Shown here piece by piece: positions 21,051 to 28,333 of a stretch of DNA of 64,000 bases. The notes under the pieces were generated by a model. That model did not search any database and was not told the DNA's origin. It saw only the letters and a program-made list of their open reading frames with translations. Location: positions 137,375 through 201,374 of the forward strand of contig JASGKY010000013.1 in NCBI GenBank assembly GCA_049840435.1. Direction: 5' to 3'. The position numbers and the translations under genes were made by a program. The stretch comes from JADLHS01 sp049840435. GTDB lineage: Bacteria; Verrucomicrobiota; Verrucomicrobiia; Limisphaerales; JADLHS01. The stretch's first letter is position 1; every line of letters starts with the position of its first letter.

Positions 21051-22691
21051 ATGAGCAAACAAGTCATAATCATCGGCGCTGGTCCGGGTGGACTGGCCTC
21101 CGCCATTCTGCTCGCCGCCGCGGGCGTGCGAGTCAAAATCGTTGAGCGCCTGCCCATCATCGGCGGACGCACGTCAAGCATCGAAGCGGATGGCTACAAA
21201 TTTGATCTCGGTCCGACATTCTTTCTTTATCCGCGCGTGTTGGAAGAAATCTTCCGTGCGGCTGGAACATCGCTGCAATCCGAAGTTGAGATGGCCCGTC
21301 TCGACCCGCAATACCGCATCCAGTTCGGTGCGTGCGGCAAACTCGATTGCACGCCAGATATCGCGGCGATGGAAAAGCAGATCGCCGCGCTTTCGTCGCA
21401 AGATGCACCTGGCTTCCGCCGCTTTCTCACGGAGAATCGAGCCAAGCTTGAAAGCATGGAGCCATGCCTTGAAACGCCATTCCACGGTTGGAAGGATTTG
21501 TTGCAGGCGCGGCTATTGAAGATGTTGCCCGACCTGCGTCCACATCAATCGGTGGACACGTATCTGAAACGCTTCTTCAAGGACGAGCGCGTTCGGCTCG
21601 CGTTTTGTTTCCAATCGAAATACCTCGGCATGTCGCCTTTTCGCTGCCCGAGCTTGTTCAGCATTCTCAGCTTCCTGGAATACGAACACGGCGTTTGGCA
21701 TCCAATGGGCGGTTGCGCGGCGGTCACGCAAGCGATGGCGCGTGTGGCCGAGCGGCTGGGTGTAGAGATTTGCCTGAACGAACCCGTCGAAGAGGTTTTG
21801 TTTGCCGGTCGTCGCGCTGTTGGGGTGCGCACGACCACGACCACACATCGTGCCGACGCGCTCGTTGTGAATGCCGATTTCGCCCGCGCCATGGAACGCC
21901 TCGTGCCGAATCAACTGCGCCGCCGTTGGACCAACGAGAAGCTCGCGAAGAAAAAGTATTCCTGCTCCACGTTCATGATGTATCTCGGCGTGGAAGGGGA
22001 GTTCAATCTGCCGCATCACACGATTCACATCGCCGAGGATTACGCGCGCAACCTCGACGACATCGAGAACAAGCACATCCTCAGCGCTGATCCGAGTTTC
22101 TACGTCCAGAACGCCTGCGTTACGGACAAGTCCCTCGCCCCGCGCGGTCACAGCGCGCTGTATGTCCTCGCCCCGGTCACGCATCAACACCCGAACGTGG
22201 ATTGGTTGCGCGAGACGGGTCGCTTCCGCAAGCTGATGCTGCAGCAGATCAAGAAGGCTGGTTACGACAACATCGAATCCCGCATCCGCTACGAACGCGT
22301 CATCACGCCCGCCGATTGGGATTCCCGCTACGAAATCTATCGCGGGGCAACGTTCAACCTCGCGCACACACTCGACCAGATGTTGCACCTGCGTCCGCAC
22401 AACCGCTTCGAGGACCTCGACGGCATGTATCTCGTCGGTGGCGGCACGCACCCCGGTAGCGGCCTGCCGGTCATCTTCGAGAGCGCCCGCATCAGCAGCC
22501 GTTTGCTGCTCGAAGATTTCGGCATCAATGCGCCGATTGGCCTCAACCCGCAGCGGCCCAATGCAAACGCTGCGGCGCCCGCGGGCCGCGGCAAAGTTAT
22601 GGCCGAAGCGGTGGAAACCTTCGCCCGCATGTTCAATCTCAAACCTGCGCCAATCCGTTCGGAACGTACACCCAAGCCTGTTTCCGAATAA
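21051..22691 (+). CDS. crtN: CrtN-like C30 carotenoid desaturase
   Basis: A 546-residue FAD-dependent desaturase of the phytoene-desaturase (CrtI) superfamily. The N-terminal dinucleotide fold IIIGAGPGGLASAILLAAAG is at residues 6-25. Several segments track S. aureus CrtN specifically: LGMSPFRCPSLFSILSF (CrtN has YIGIDPKRGPSLYSI), KYSCSTFMMYLGVEG, and DPSFYVQNACVTDKSLAPRG. The C-terminal FAD signature is YLVGGGTHPGSGLPVIFESARI. The expected reaction is stepwise desaturation of dehydrosqualene or squalene toward a diaponeurosporene or diapolycopene. The 3' end overlaps the aldehyde dehydrogenase start by one base (TAATG). Family is certain; C30 specificity is inferred from the neighbouring crtP, aldH, acyltransferase and glycosyltransferase genes. 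Confidence 0.88.
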   Translation: MSKQVIIIGAGPGGLASAILLAAAGVRVKIVERLPIIGGRTSSIEADGYKFDLGPTFFLYPRVLEEIFRAAGTSLQSEVEMARLDPQYRIQFGACGKLDCTPDIAAMEKQIAALSSQDAPGFRRFLTENRAKLESMEPCLETPFHGWKDLLQARLLKMLPDLRPHQSVDTYLKRFFKDERVRLAFCFQSKYLGMSPFRCPSLFSILSFLEYEHGVWHPMGGCAAVTQAMARVAERLGVEICLNEPVEEVLFAGRRAVGVRTTTTTHRADALVVNADFARAMERLVPNQLRRRWTNEKLAKKKYSCSTFMMYLGVEGEFNLPHHTIHIAEDYARNLDDIENKHILSADPSFYVQNACVTDKSLAPRGHSALYVLAPVTHQHPNVDWLRETGRFRKLMLQQIKKAGYDNIESRIRYERVITPADWDSRYEIYRGATFNLAHTLDQMLHLRPHNRFEDLDGMYLVGGGTHPGSGLPVIFESARISSRLLLEDFGINAPIGLNPQRPNANAAAPAGRGKVMAEAVETFARMFNLKPAPIRSERTPKPVSE

Positions 22692-24205
22692 TGAATCTCG
22701 ACCGCGATCAATCCACTGCCCGCACCTCCACTCCGAATGAAGTGGCTGGTGAAGTCAGCGGTGTGGTCGCGTCGGTGTTTGCGGCTGCGCGTTCGGCGCA
22801 GCTTGTGTGGAGTCGTACGCCTATTACCCAACGCTTGCAGCAGATTCGGAAATTGCGGGCGTTGATTGCCGAACACAGCACTGAACTGGCCGAGAGCGCC
22901 GCTGCAGCGCGCCGCCGTCCGATCAGCGAATCACTCGTTGCGGAAGTTGTTCCACTAGCCGAGGCCTGTTGCTTCCTTGAAAAGCGAGCCGCGAAGATTC
23001 TCGCCCCGCATCGATTTGGGGCGGGTGGGCGTCCTCTTTGGCTGAGCGGCGTGAAATCGGAAATCCGCCGTGAGTCTTGGGGGGTAGTGTTGGTCATCGG
23101 TCCGGGGAATTATCCCTTGCTGTTGCCGGGAGTGCAGATTGTCCAGGCGCTGGTTGCTGGAAATGCCGTCGTGTTGAAGCCTGGGCTTGGTGGTTCGCCG
23201 GCGGCGCGTGTGTTGCGTCGTTTGATCGAGCTTGCCGGTATTGATGCGCATTTGCTTGGCCTATTGCCGGAGTCGGCGGAAGCGGCGCGCGTGGCGATTT
23301 CCTCTCGCCCCAACAAAGTTTTGTTTACTGGCTCGGCGGCGGTTGGTGAGCAAGTGCTGTTTCAACTCGCTCCGCAACTCACGCCCGCGACGATGGAGCT
23401 CGGCGGTTGCGATGCGGTCATCATTCGCGCCGACGCGGATTTGGATTTGGTGGTCAAGGCGCTGAAGTTCGGGCTCACCATAAACGACGGCGCCACCTGC
23501 ATGGCGCCGAAACGAATCTTTGTTGCGGCAGCACGCGCCACGGAACTCGAAGGCCGCCTTGCTGATGCGCTGCGTGCCACGACTGCGGTTCGCCGGCTGG
23601 GTGGCACATTGCAATCAGCGGTGGAAGATTTATTGGTCGGCGGCGCGCACTTCATCGCTGGCGGGTTGGTCGGGGAAGAATCCATCCGGCTTCCAGCAGT
23701 CATGGGTGGCGTTGCCGCAAATGCCAAGTTTCTCCGCGAGGACGTCTTTGCTCCAGTGACCGTCATGATCACGGTCGCTGACGACCACGAAGCCGCTTCG
23801 CGGACGAATGATTGCCCCTACGGTCTGGGTGCGAGCATTTTCTCGCGGGACGAAACAGCAGCGCAGGAATTGGCGGCGCGACTTAATGTCGGCGTGGTCA
23901 CGATCAACGATCTGTTGTTGCCGACGGCGGATGCCCGCCTGCCGTTTGGGGGGCGCGGGCGTAGCGGGTTTGGCAGCACGCGTGGCGCGGAAGGTTTGTT
24001 GGAGTTGACCGTGCCGAAGGTGGTCACGACTACGCGCACGCGGTTTCGATTCGCCTTTGAGCCTCCACATCCTGCCGACGCGGAATTGTTTCAATCCTAT
24101 CTGAATGCCTCTCATCGAATCGGCCTTGGAGCTCGGGTGAAAGCGGCGCTTGGCGTTCTCAAGAACTTGATCGGTCGTTCCAAATCCAAATCTCCACGGA
24201 ATTGA
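22691..24205 (+). CDS. Aldehyde dehydrogenase of the C30 carotenoid pathway
   Basis: A 504-residue NAD(P)-dependent aldehyde dehydrogenase. Visible landmarks are the cofactor/oxyanion segment VIGPGNYPLLLP, the KPG motif AGNAVVLKPGLGG, the catalytic Glu in TMELGGCDAVI, the catalytic Cys in NDGATCMAPKRIF, and the C-terminal PFGGRGRSGFGSTRG. By position between CrtN-like and CrtP-like genes it most likely oxidises a diaponeurosporenal-type aldehyde to the carboxylic acid, the role of AldH1 in staphyloxanthin synthesis. The gene is translationally coupled on both sides (1-bp overlap upstream, 3-bp gap downstream). Substrate is inferred from context. Confidence 0.87.
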   Translation: MNLDRDQSTARTSTPNEVAGEVSGVVASVFAAARSAQLVWSRTPITQRLQQIRKLRALIAEHSTELAESAAAARRRPISESLVAEVVPLAEACCFLEKRAAKILAPHRFGAGGRPLWLSGVKSEIRRESWGVVLVIGPGNYPLLLPGVQIVQALVAGNAVVLKPGLGGSPAARVLRRLIELAGIDAHLLGLLPESAEAARVAISSRPNKVLFTGSAAVGEQVLFQLAPQLTPATMELGGCDAVIIRADADLDLVVKALKFGLTINDGATCMAPKRIFVAAARATELEGRLADALRATTAVRRLGGTLQSAVEDLLVGGAHFIAGGLVGEESIRLPAVMGGVAANAKFLREDVFAPVTVMITVADDHEAASRTNDCPYGLGASIFSRDETAAQELAARLNVGVVTINDLLLPTADARLPFGGRGRSGFGSTRGAEGLLELTVPKVVTTTRTRFRFAFEPPHPADAELFQSYLNASHRIGLGARVKAALGVLKNLIGRSKSKSPRN

Positions 24206-24208
24206 ATT

Positions 24209-25789
24209 ATGAAAACCCAGCAATCTGATCGTATCGGAATCATCGGTGGTGGGCTTGGTGGTTTGGCCGCGGCCTGCACGCTCGCGGCGCGTGGTTATGC
24301 TGTGACGTTGTTCGAGCGCAATTCTTGGCTTGGTGGCAAAGCAGCGCAACTTGAAGGTGCTGGGTTTCGCTTCGACATGGGGCCAACCATTGTAACCATA
24401 CCGTCGGTTTTGCGCCGCATCTTCAGCGAAGCGGGGCGGCGCATGGAGGATTACCTCAACCTCGTCCGCCTCGACCCGCAATGGCGTTGCTTTTTTGAAG
24501 ACGGCTCGGTGCTCAATCTTCATCAAGACCCGGAGGTCATGACGAAGACGCTCGATCAGTTTTCTCCCGGCACAAATTCTGGCGCGCACTATCGCAAGTT
24601 TCTCAAGATGAGCGCGCGCTTGAACGACATCTCGCAGCGCCAGTTCTTTTACAAATCCATCGGCGGCCTTGGCGACATGATTGATTTCAAGGCGGCGTTC
24701 GATGCGAAATTGCTCAACGACGTCTTCTCGATGCGCATGGGCCACACCGTCGCAGGCACAGTGCGAGCGTTCAATCCCGATCCACGCGTGGCGCAGATGA
24801 TTGACCACTACACGCAATACGTTGGTTCGTCGCCGTATGGCTCGCCGGCCATTTTGTGTGGCATCGCCCACATGCAGACGGATGAAGGCGTCTGGTATCC
24901 GATTGGCGGAACGCGCGCTGTGCCGCTGGCGTTGGAAAAACTGGCGTGTGAACTGGGTGTCGAATTCCGCCTCAACACCAAGATTGAAAAAGTCCTTCAG
25001 CGTAATGGCGAAGTGGTCGGGGTGCGCACGGATTTAGGTGTAGAAATCCCATTGCGCGCCATCGTGTCCAACTGCGATTCCGTCCGCACGCATCGCGAAC
25101 TCATCAACGGTGATGTCGGCGCGAAGTTTGAGAAACGTCGGGGCTACGAGGCCGCTTGTTCAGGTGTGGTGCTGTATCTCGGCTTGAAGAAGCGCTACGA
25201 CCATCTCGCGCATCATGACTTCGTGTTCAGTCGCGATCCGCACGAGGAATTCGAGTGGATTTACCAGAAGGGCGAGCCCGCGCCTGACCCGACCTGTTAT
25301 CTCGCGGCGACGACCTGTAGTGAAACGGCCACTGCTCCCGCTGGTGGCGAAGCGTTGTATGTGCTGGTCCATACTCCGTATCTCCGCCCGCATCATGATT
25401 GGAAGAACATGTTGCCGGCGTATCGGCGCATCATCATCGAAAAGCTCAAGCGCACCGGGCAGATGCCGGACCTCGAAGAACGCATCGTATTCGAGGGCAC
25501 GTTGACGCCGCAGGACATCAATGATCGTTATCACGTGCTCAACGGTGCGATCTACGGACTAGCGAGCCACGGCCGTTTCCTCGGCGCGTTCAAACCGGGC
25601 AACCGTTCGCCCGACCTGCGCGGTCTGTATCTCGCCGGCGGCGCCGCGCATCCCGGGCCGGGTATGCCGATGGTGCTGATGAGCGGTTGGATCGCAGCGG
25701 ATGTGCTCGACCAAGACGGCGTGGCGCAATCGGCGGATGCCTTCACGACCAAGGTCGCGGAGCGCGAAGGTGAACTTGTGGCGGCTTGA
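24209..25789 (+). CDS. crtP: CrtP-like carotenoid terminal-methyl oxidase
   Basis: A 526-residue CrtI-superfamily flavoprotein with the FAD motif IGIIGGGLGGLAAACTLAARG. It shares segments with S. aureus CrtP: LDPQWRCFFEDGS, YTQYVGSSPYGSPAIL, DEGVWYPIGGTRAVP, DHLAHHDFVFSRD, NGAIYGLASHGR and YLAGGAAHPGPGMPMV. CrtP oxidises the terminal methyl of 4,4'-diaponeurosporene to the aldehyde, which suits the adjacent aldehyde dehydrogenase. It ends inside the start of the acyltransferase gene (TTGA overlap). The CrtP assignment over a second desaturase rests on these motifs and on context. Confidence 0.86.
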   Translation: MKTQQSDRIGIIGGGLGGLAAACTLAARGYAVTLFERNSWLGGKAAQLEGAGFRFDMGPTIVTIPSVLRRIFSEAGRRMEDYLNLVRLDPQWRCFFEDGSVLNLHQDPEVMTKTLDQFSPGTNSGAHYRKFLKMSARLNDISQRQFFYKSIGGLGDMIDFKAAFDAKLLNDVFSMRMGHTVAGTVRAFNPDPRVAQMIDHYTQYVGSSPYGSPAILCGIAHMQTDEGVWYPIGGTRAVPLALEKLACELGVEFRLNTKIEKVLQRNGEVVGVRTDLGVEIPLRAIVSNCDSVRTHRELINGDVGAKFEKRRGYEAACSGVVLYLGLKKRYDHLAHHDFVFSRDPHEEFEWIYQKGEPAPDPTCYLAATTCSETATAPAGGEALYVLVHTPYLRPHHDWKNMLPAYRRIIIEKLKRTGQMPDLEERIVFEGTLTPQDINDRYHVLNGAIYGLASHGRFLGAFKPGNRSPDLRGLYLAGGAAHPGPGMPMVLMSGWIAADVLDQDGVAQSADAFTTKVAEREGELVAA

Positions 25790-26682
25790 GTGTTATGCTG
25801 CGTGGTAGCGAAATTCCCCTCACCCCGGCTCTCTCCCCCTCGGATGGGGAGAGGATGGCCGCTAGGCTGGGTGCGGGGAGTTCGGGTGCAGCGGATTCAG
25901 CCAAAGTTTCTGGCGGTGGAATTTCTCCGCTGCTGCTCGGCGGGTTCACCTGGTATTCGCGGCGATACCTGCGGCGGCACTTTCATTCGCTGCGTATTTC
26001 GCGGAGTGGTTGTTTGCCCAAGGCAAAAGGGTTTCCCTTGGTGGTCTATTCAAATCACGCTTCGTGGTTTGATCCGCTCGTGGGCTTGGTGCTGAAGGCG
26101 CATTGCTATCCGCAGCGTAATCTATTTGTACCGATGGATGCGACGGCGTTGGCTCGTTATGGTTTTTTCCGTAAGTTAGGTTTCTTTCCAGTCGAGCAAA
26201 ACCACCGGCGCGGTGCGGTGCAGTTTCTGCGCGGCGCGGAAATGATTCTCAAGTCTGAGCAAAGCTTGCTGGCGGTTACGCCCCAGGGACGATTCGCCGA
26301 TGTGCGCGAGCGGCCGGTGAAATTTGCTGGCGGACTCGGCTTGCTTGCGAGTCGAGTCGAGCGCGCGGTCTTCGTGCCGCTGGCGATGGAATACGTTTTC
26401 TGGGAAGAACGCCTGCCGGAAATCCTTGTACGGTTTGGTATGCCGACCACCATCGGAAGCGGCAGCGGCCAACATTCTGCGCATAAATGGACGGCGTTTT
26501 TCGAGGCGCGGTTACAGGAGAATCAGGACGCGCTGGCGATTGAGTCGCAGCGGCGTGAGGCTTCCGAGTTCGAGAATATCCTGCGTGGCGACGCAGGGCA
26601 GGGCGGCGTGTATGACTGGTGGCGGTCACTGCGGGCAAAGTTGCGTGGGGAAGTATTTCACATGGAGCACGGCAACCGATGA
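25786..26682 (+). CDS. PlsC-type acyltransferase, probable final carotenoid acylation step
   Basis: A membrane-associated LPLAT/PlsC-family acyltransferase with the NHASWFDPL (H-x4-D) catalytic motif near residue 88 and the FFPVEQNHRRGA and TPQGRFADVRERP blocks. In this cluster it would attach a fatty acid to the glycosylated carotenoid, the step CrtO performs in S. aureus, although CrtO itself is a different and shorter family. The frame opens at TTG 25786, giving a four-base overlap with the crtP stop. Its first ~30 residues (LTPALSPSDGERMAARLGAG) are the translation of a palindromic repeat, so the native N-terminus may instead lie near GGFTWYSRRYLRRHF. It overlaps the glycosyltransferase by ATGA. 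Confidence 0.8.
   Translation: MSVMLRGSEIPLTPALSPSDGERMAARLGAGSSGAADSAKVSGGGISPLLLGGFTWYSRRYLRRHFHSLRISRSGCLPKAKGFPLVVYSNHASWFDPLVGLVLKAHCYPQRNLFVPMDATALARYGFFRKLGFFPVEQNHRRGAVQFLRGAEMILKSEQSLLAVTPQGRFADVRERPVKFAGGLGLLASRVERAVFVPLAMEYVFWEERLPEILVRFGMPTTIGSGSGQHSAHKWTAFFEARLQENQDALAIESQRREASEFENILRGDAGQGGVYDWWRSLRAKLRGEVFHMEHGNR
25815..25880. repeat. Interspersed palindromic repeat at the acyltransferase N-terminus
   Basis: The core hairpin is CTCTCCCC (25831-25838) with GGGGAGAG (25846-25853), flanked by C-rich and G-rich arms (CTCACCCCGGC, then GGCTGGGTGCGGGGAG). The translation LTPALSPSDGER is a familiar product of a widespread bacterial REP-type sequence. It lies in the short junction between two co-translated genes and stays open in the acyltransferase frame. 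Confidence 0.75.
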
Positions 26683-27815
26683 ACTGGAACACGCTTGCTT
26701 TGATTGCATTGGTGCTCGCGGCGATTCCCGCCGTGTTGATGCTGGTTAATCTACCATTGTATCGAAGACTACCACGCAGTGGCGACAAGGTGATGAAAGT
26801 ATCGGTTTTGATTCCGGCGCGGAACGAAGAGGCAAATATAGCAGCCGCATTGGAATCAGTGCTTGCCAATCAAGGAATCCACTTTGAAGTCGTGGTGCTG
26901 GACGATCATTCAACGGATCGCACGGCGGAAATTGTTGCTGAGATTGCCGATCGCGATTCGAGGGTGCGATTGGCATTCGCCCCGCCGCTGCCGGCGGGTT
27001 GGTGCGGCAAGCCGCACGCGTGTCAGGTGCTGACGCAACGGGCACGGCACGACACCTTGGTTTTCATTGATGCCGATGTGCAAATCGCACCCGATGGCTT
27101 GCTGCGGATGCAGGGATTTCTTGAAACATCCGGGGCGGCTCTCGCCAGCGGCGTGCCGCATCAGGAGCTTGGTACGTTCAGCGAGCGATTGTTGCTGCCG
27201 CAAATACATTTCGTGCTGCTGGGCTACCTGCCGTTGCCAATGGTGCGGTGGACCAGGCGACCGGCGTTCTCGGCGGGGTGTGGTCAGTTGTTTGCCATTC
27301 GGCGCGAAGCATACGAAGCCGTGGGTGGACACGAACCGGTTCGCACGACTTTGCACGACGGCGTGAAACTACCGCGCTTGTTCCGGCGACATGGTTTCAA
27401 AACTGATTTGTTCGATGCGACGGATGTGGCGTCGTGCCGGATGTATCGCACGAATGGCGAAGTCTGGCGCGGTCTGGACAAGAATGCCACGGAAGGGTTG
27501 GCGGCGCCGGGCACAATCTTGCCGATGAGTCTGCTGCTGTTTGGTGGGCAGGTGTTGCCGTTCCTGTTGATTCCAGTGCTGGCGCAGATGAATTCTCTCG
27601 CGGTGGCGGCAACAATTCTGGCCATGATGCTGGCATGGTTGCCGCGAATGATTGCGGTGGTGCGTTTTCGTCAGCCGCTCGGGAGCGCGTTGCTGCATCC
27701 AGTCGGCGTGCTGGCGTTGTTGGCGATACAATGGTTTGCTTTGGCCCGGCAGCTCGCCGGTAAGCCAGCGGTGTGGAAGGGGCGCAGTTACGGCGCGACG
27801 CCGAAAACAGCATGA
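26679..27815 (+). CDS. crtQ: CrtQ-like family 2 glycosyltransferase
   Basis: A 378-residue membrane-bound GT-A fold glycosyltransferase. One N-terminal helix (LALIALVLAAIPAVLMLVNL) is followed by the GT2 core: VSVLIPARNEEANI, VVVLDDHSTDRTAEI, the D-x-D in TLVFIDADVQ, and the acceptor-site segment FSAGCGQLFAIRREAYEAVGGH. Three or four C-terminal helices complete it. Its context after CrtP and aldehyde dehydrogenase supports glucosylation of the carotenoid carboxylate, as CrtQ does in staphyloxanthin synthesis. ATGA overlaps couple it to the acyltransferase before and the thioredoxin-like gene after. The family is certain; the sugar and acceptor are inferred. Confidence 0.85.
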   Translation: MNWNTLALIALVLAAIPAVLMLVNLPLYRRLPRSGDKVMKVSVLIPARNEEANIAAALESVLANQGIHFEVVVLDDHSTDRTAEIVAEIADRDSRVRLAFAPPLPAGWCGKPHACQVLTQRARHDTLVFIDADVQIAPDGLLRMQGFLETSGAALASGVPHQELGTFSERLLLPQIHFVLLGYLPLPMVRWTRRPAFSAGCGQLFAIRREAYEAVGGHEPVRTTLHDGVKLPRLFRRHGFKTDLFDATDVASCRMYRTNGEVWRGLDKNATEGLAAPGTILPMSLLLFGGQVLPFLLIPVLAQMNSLAVAATILAMMLAWLPRMIAVVRFRQPLGSALLHPVGVLALLAIQWFALARQLAGKPAVWKGRSYGATPKTA

Positions 27816-28333
27816 GACAGTGGATCGTCATAGGTTGCTTTTGCATGATCGCGAGTTTGGGATTCGCGGCTTCGCTCACCAACGCCCCGGCGTGTATTGA
27901 ATTGCCGGATCAATTTGAGAAACCACAGAAGCTTTCCTTCCCCAATACAAACATCACGGTGTTGACGCTTGCGGATCGCAAAGGTTCGGACCAGATCGCG
28001 GGTTGGGTCGAGCCGGTCGCGAAGCAATTCGGGACGCGCGTGGACGTGCGGGGCATTGCTGATGTTTCGGCGGTGCCGCGATTATTGCGCGGAACGGTGC
28101 GGTCCGCGTTTCGCAAGGAGCAGTCGTATCCGGTGATGATGGATTGGTCCGGCAAAGAGGTGGCCAAGTTCGCCCCCAAGGAAAATGTCACGACGGTGTT
28201 GTTGATTGATGGACAGGGGAAAATTTTGCGACGTTACGAAGGCGCGGCGAAGAAGCCGGAAGTGGAAGAACTTTGCAAAGTAATTCAGGAAATGTTGCCC
28301 AGGCAGGAAGCCAAGGTTGCCGCAAAGCCATGA
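27812..28333 (+). CDS. Secreted thioredoxin-fold protein without CxxC
   Basis: A 173-residue exported protein with signal peptide core WIVIGCFCMIASLGFAAS. The mature part (NITVLTLADRKGSDQIAGWVEPVAKQFG ... YPVMMDWSGKEVAKF ... TTVLLIDGQGKILRRYEG) has the strand/helix order and end of a redoxin or thioredoxin-like domain, resembling YtfJ-type proteins. The usual CxxC active site is absent, so a redox role is doubtful. Four-base ATGA overlaps bind it to the glycosyltransferase and photolyase genes, so it belongs to the light operon. Its job there is unknown; handling of periplasmic photo-oxidative damage is only a guess. Confidence 0.7.
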   Translation: MRQWIVIGCFCMIASLGFAASLTNAPACIELPDQFEKPQKLSFPNTNITVLTLADRKGSDQIAGWVEPVAKQFGTRVDVRGIADVSAVPRLLRGTVRSAFRKEQSYPVMMDWSGKEVAKFAPKENVTTVLLIDGQGKILRRYEGAAKKPEVEELCKVIQEMLPRQEAKVAAKP

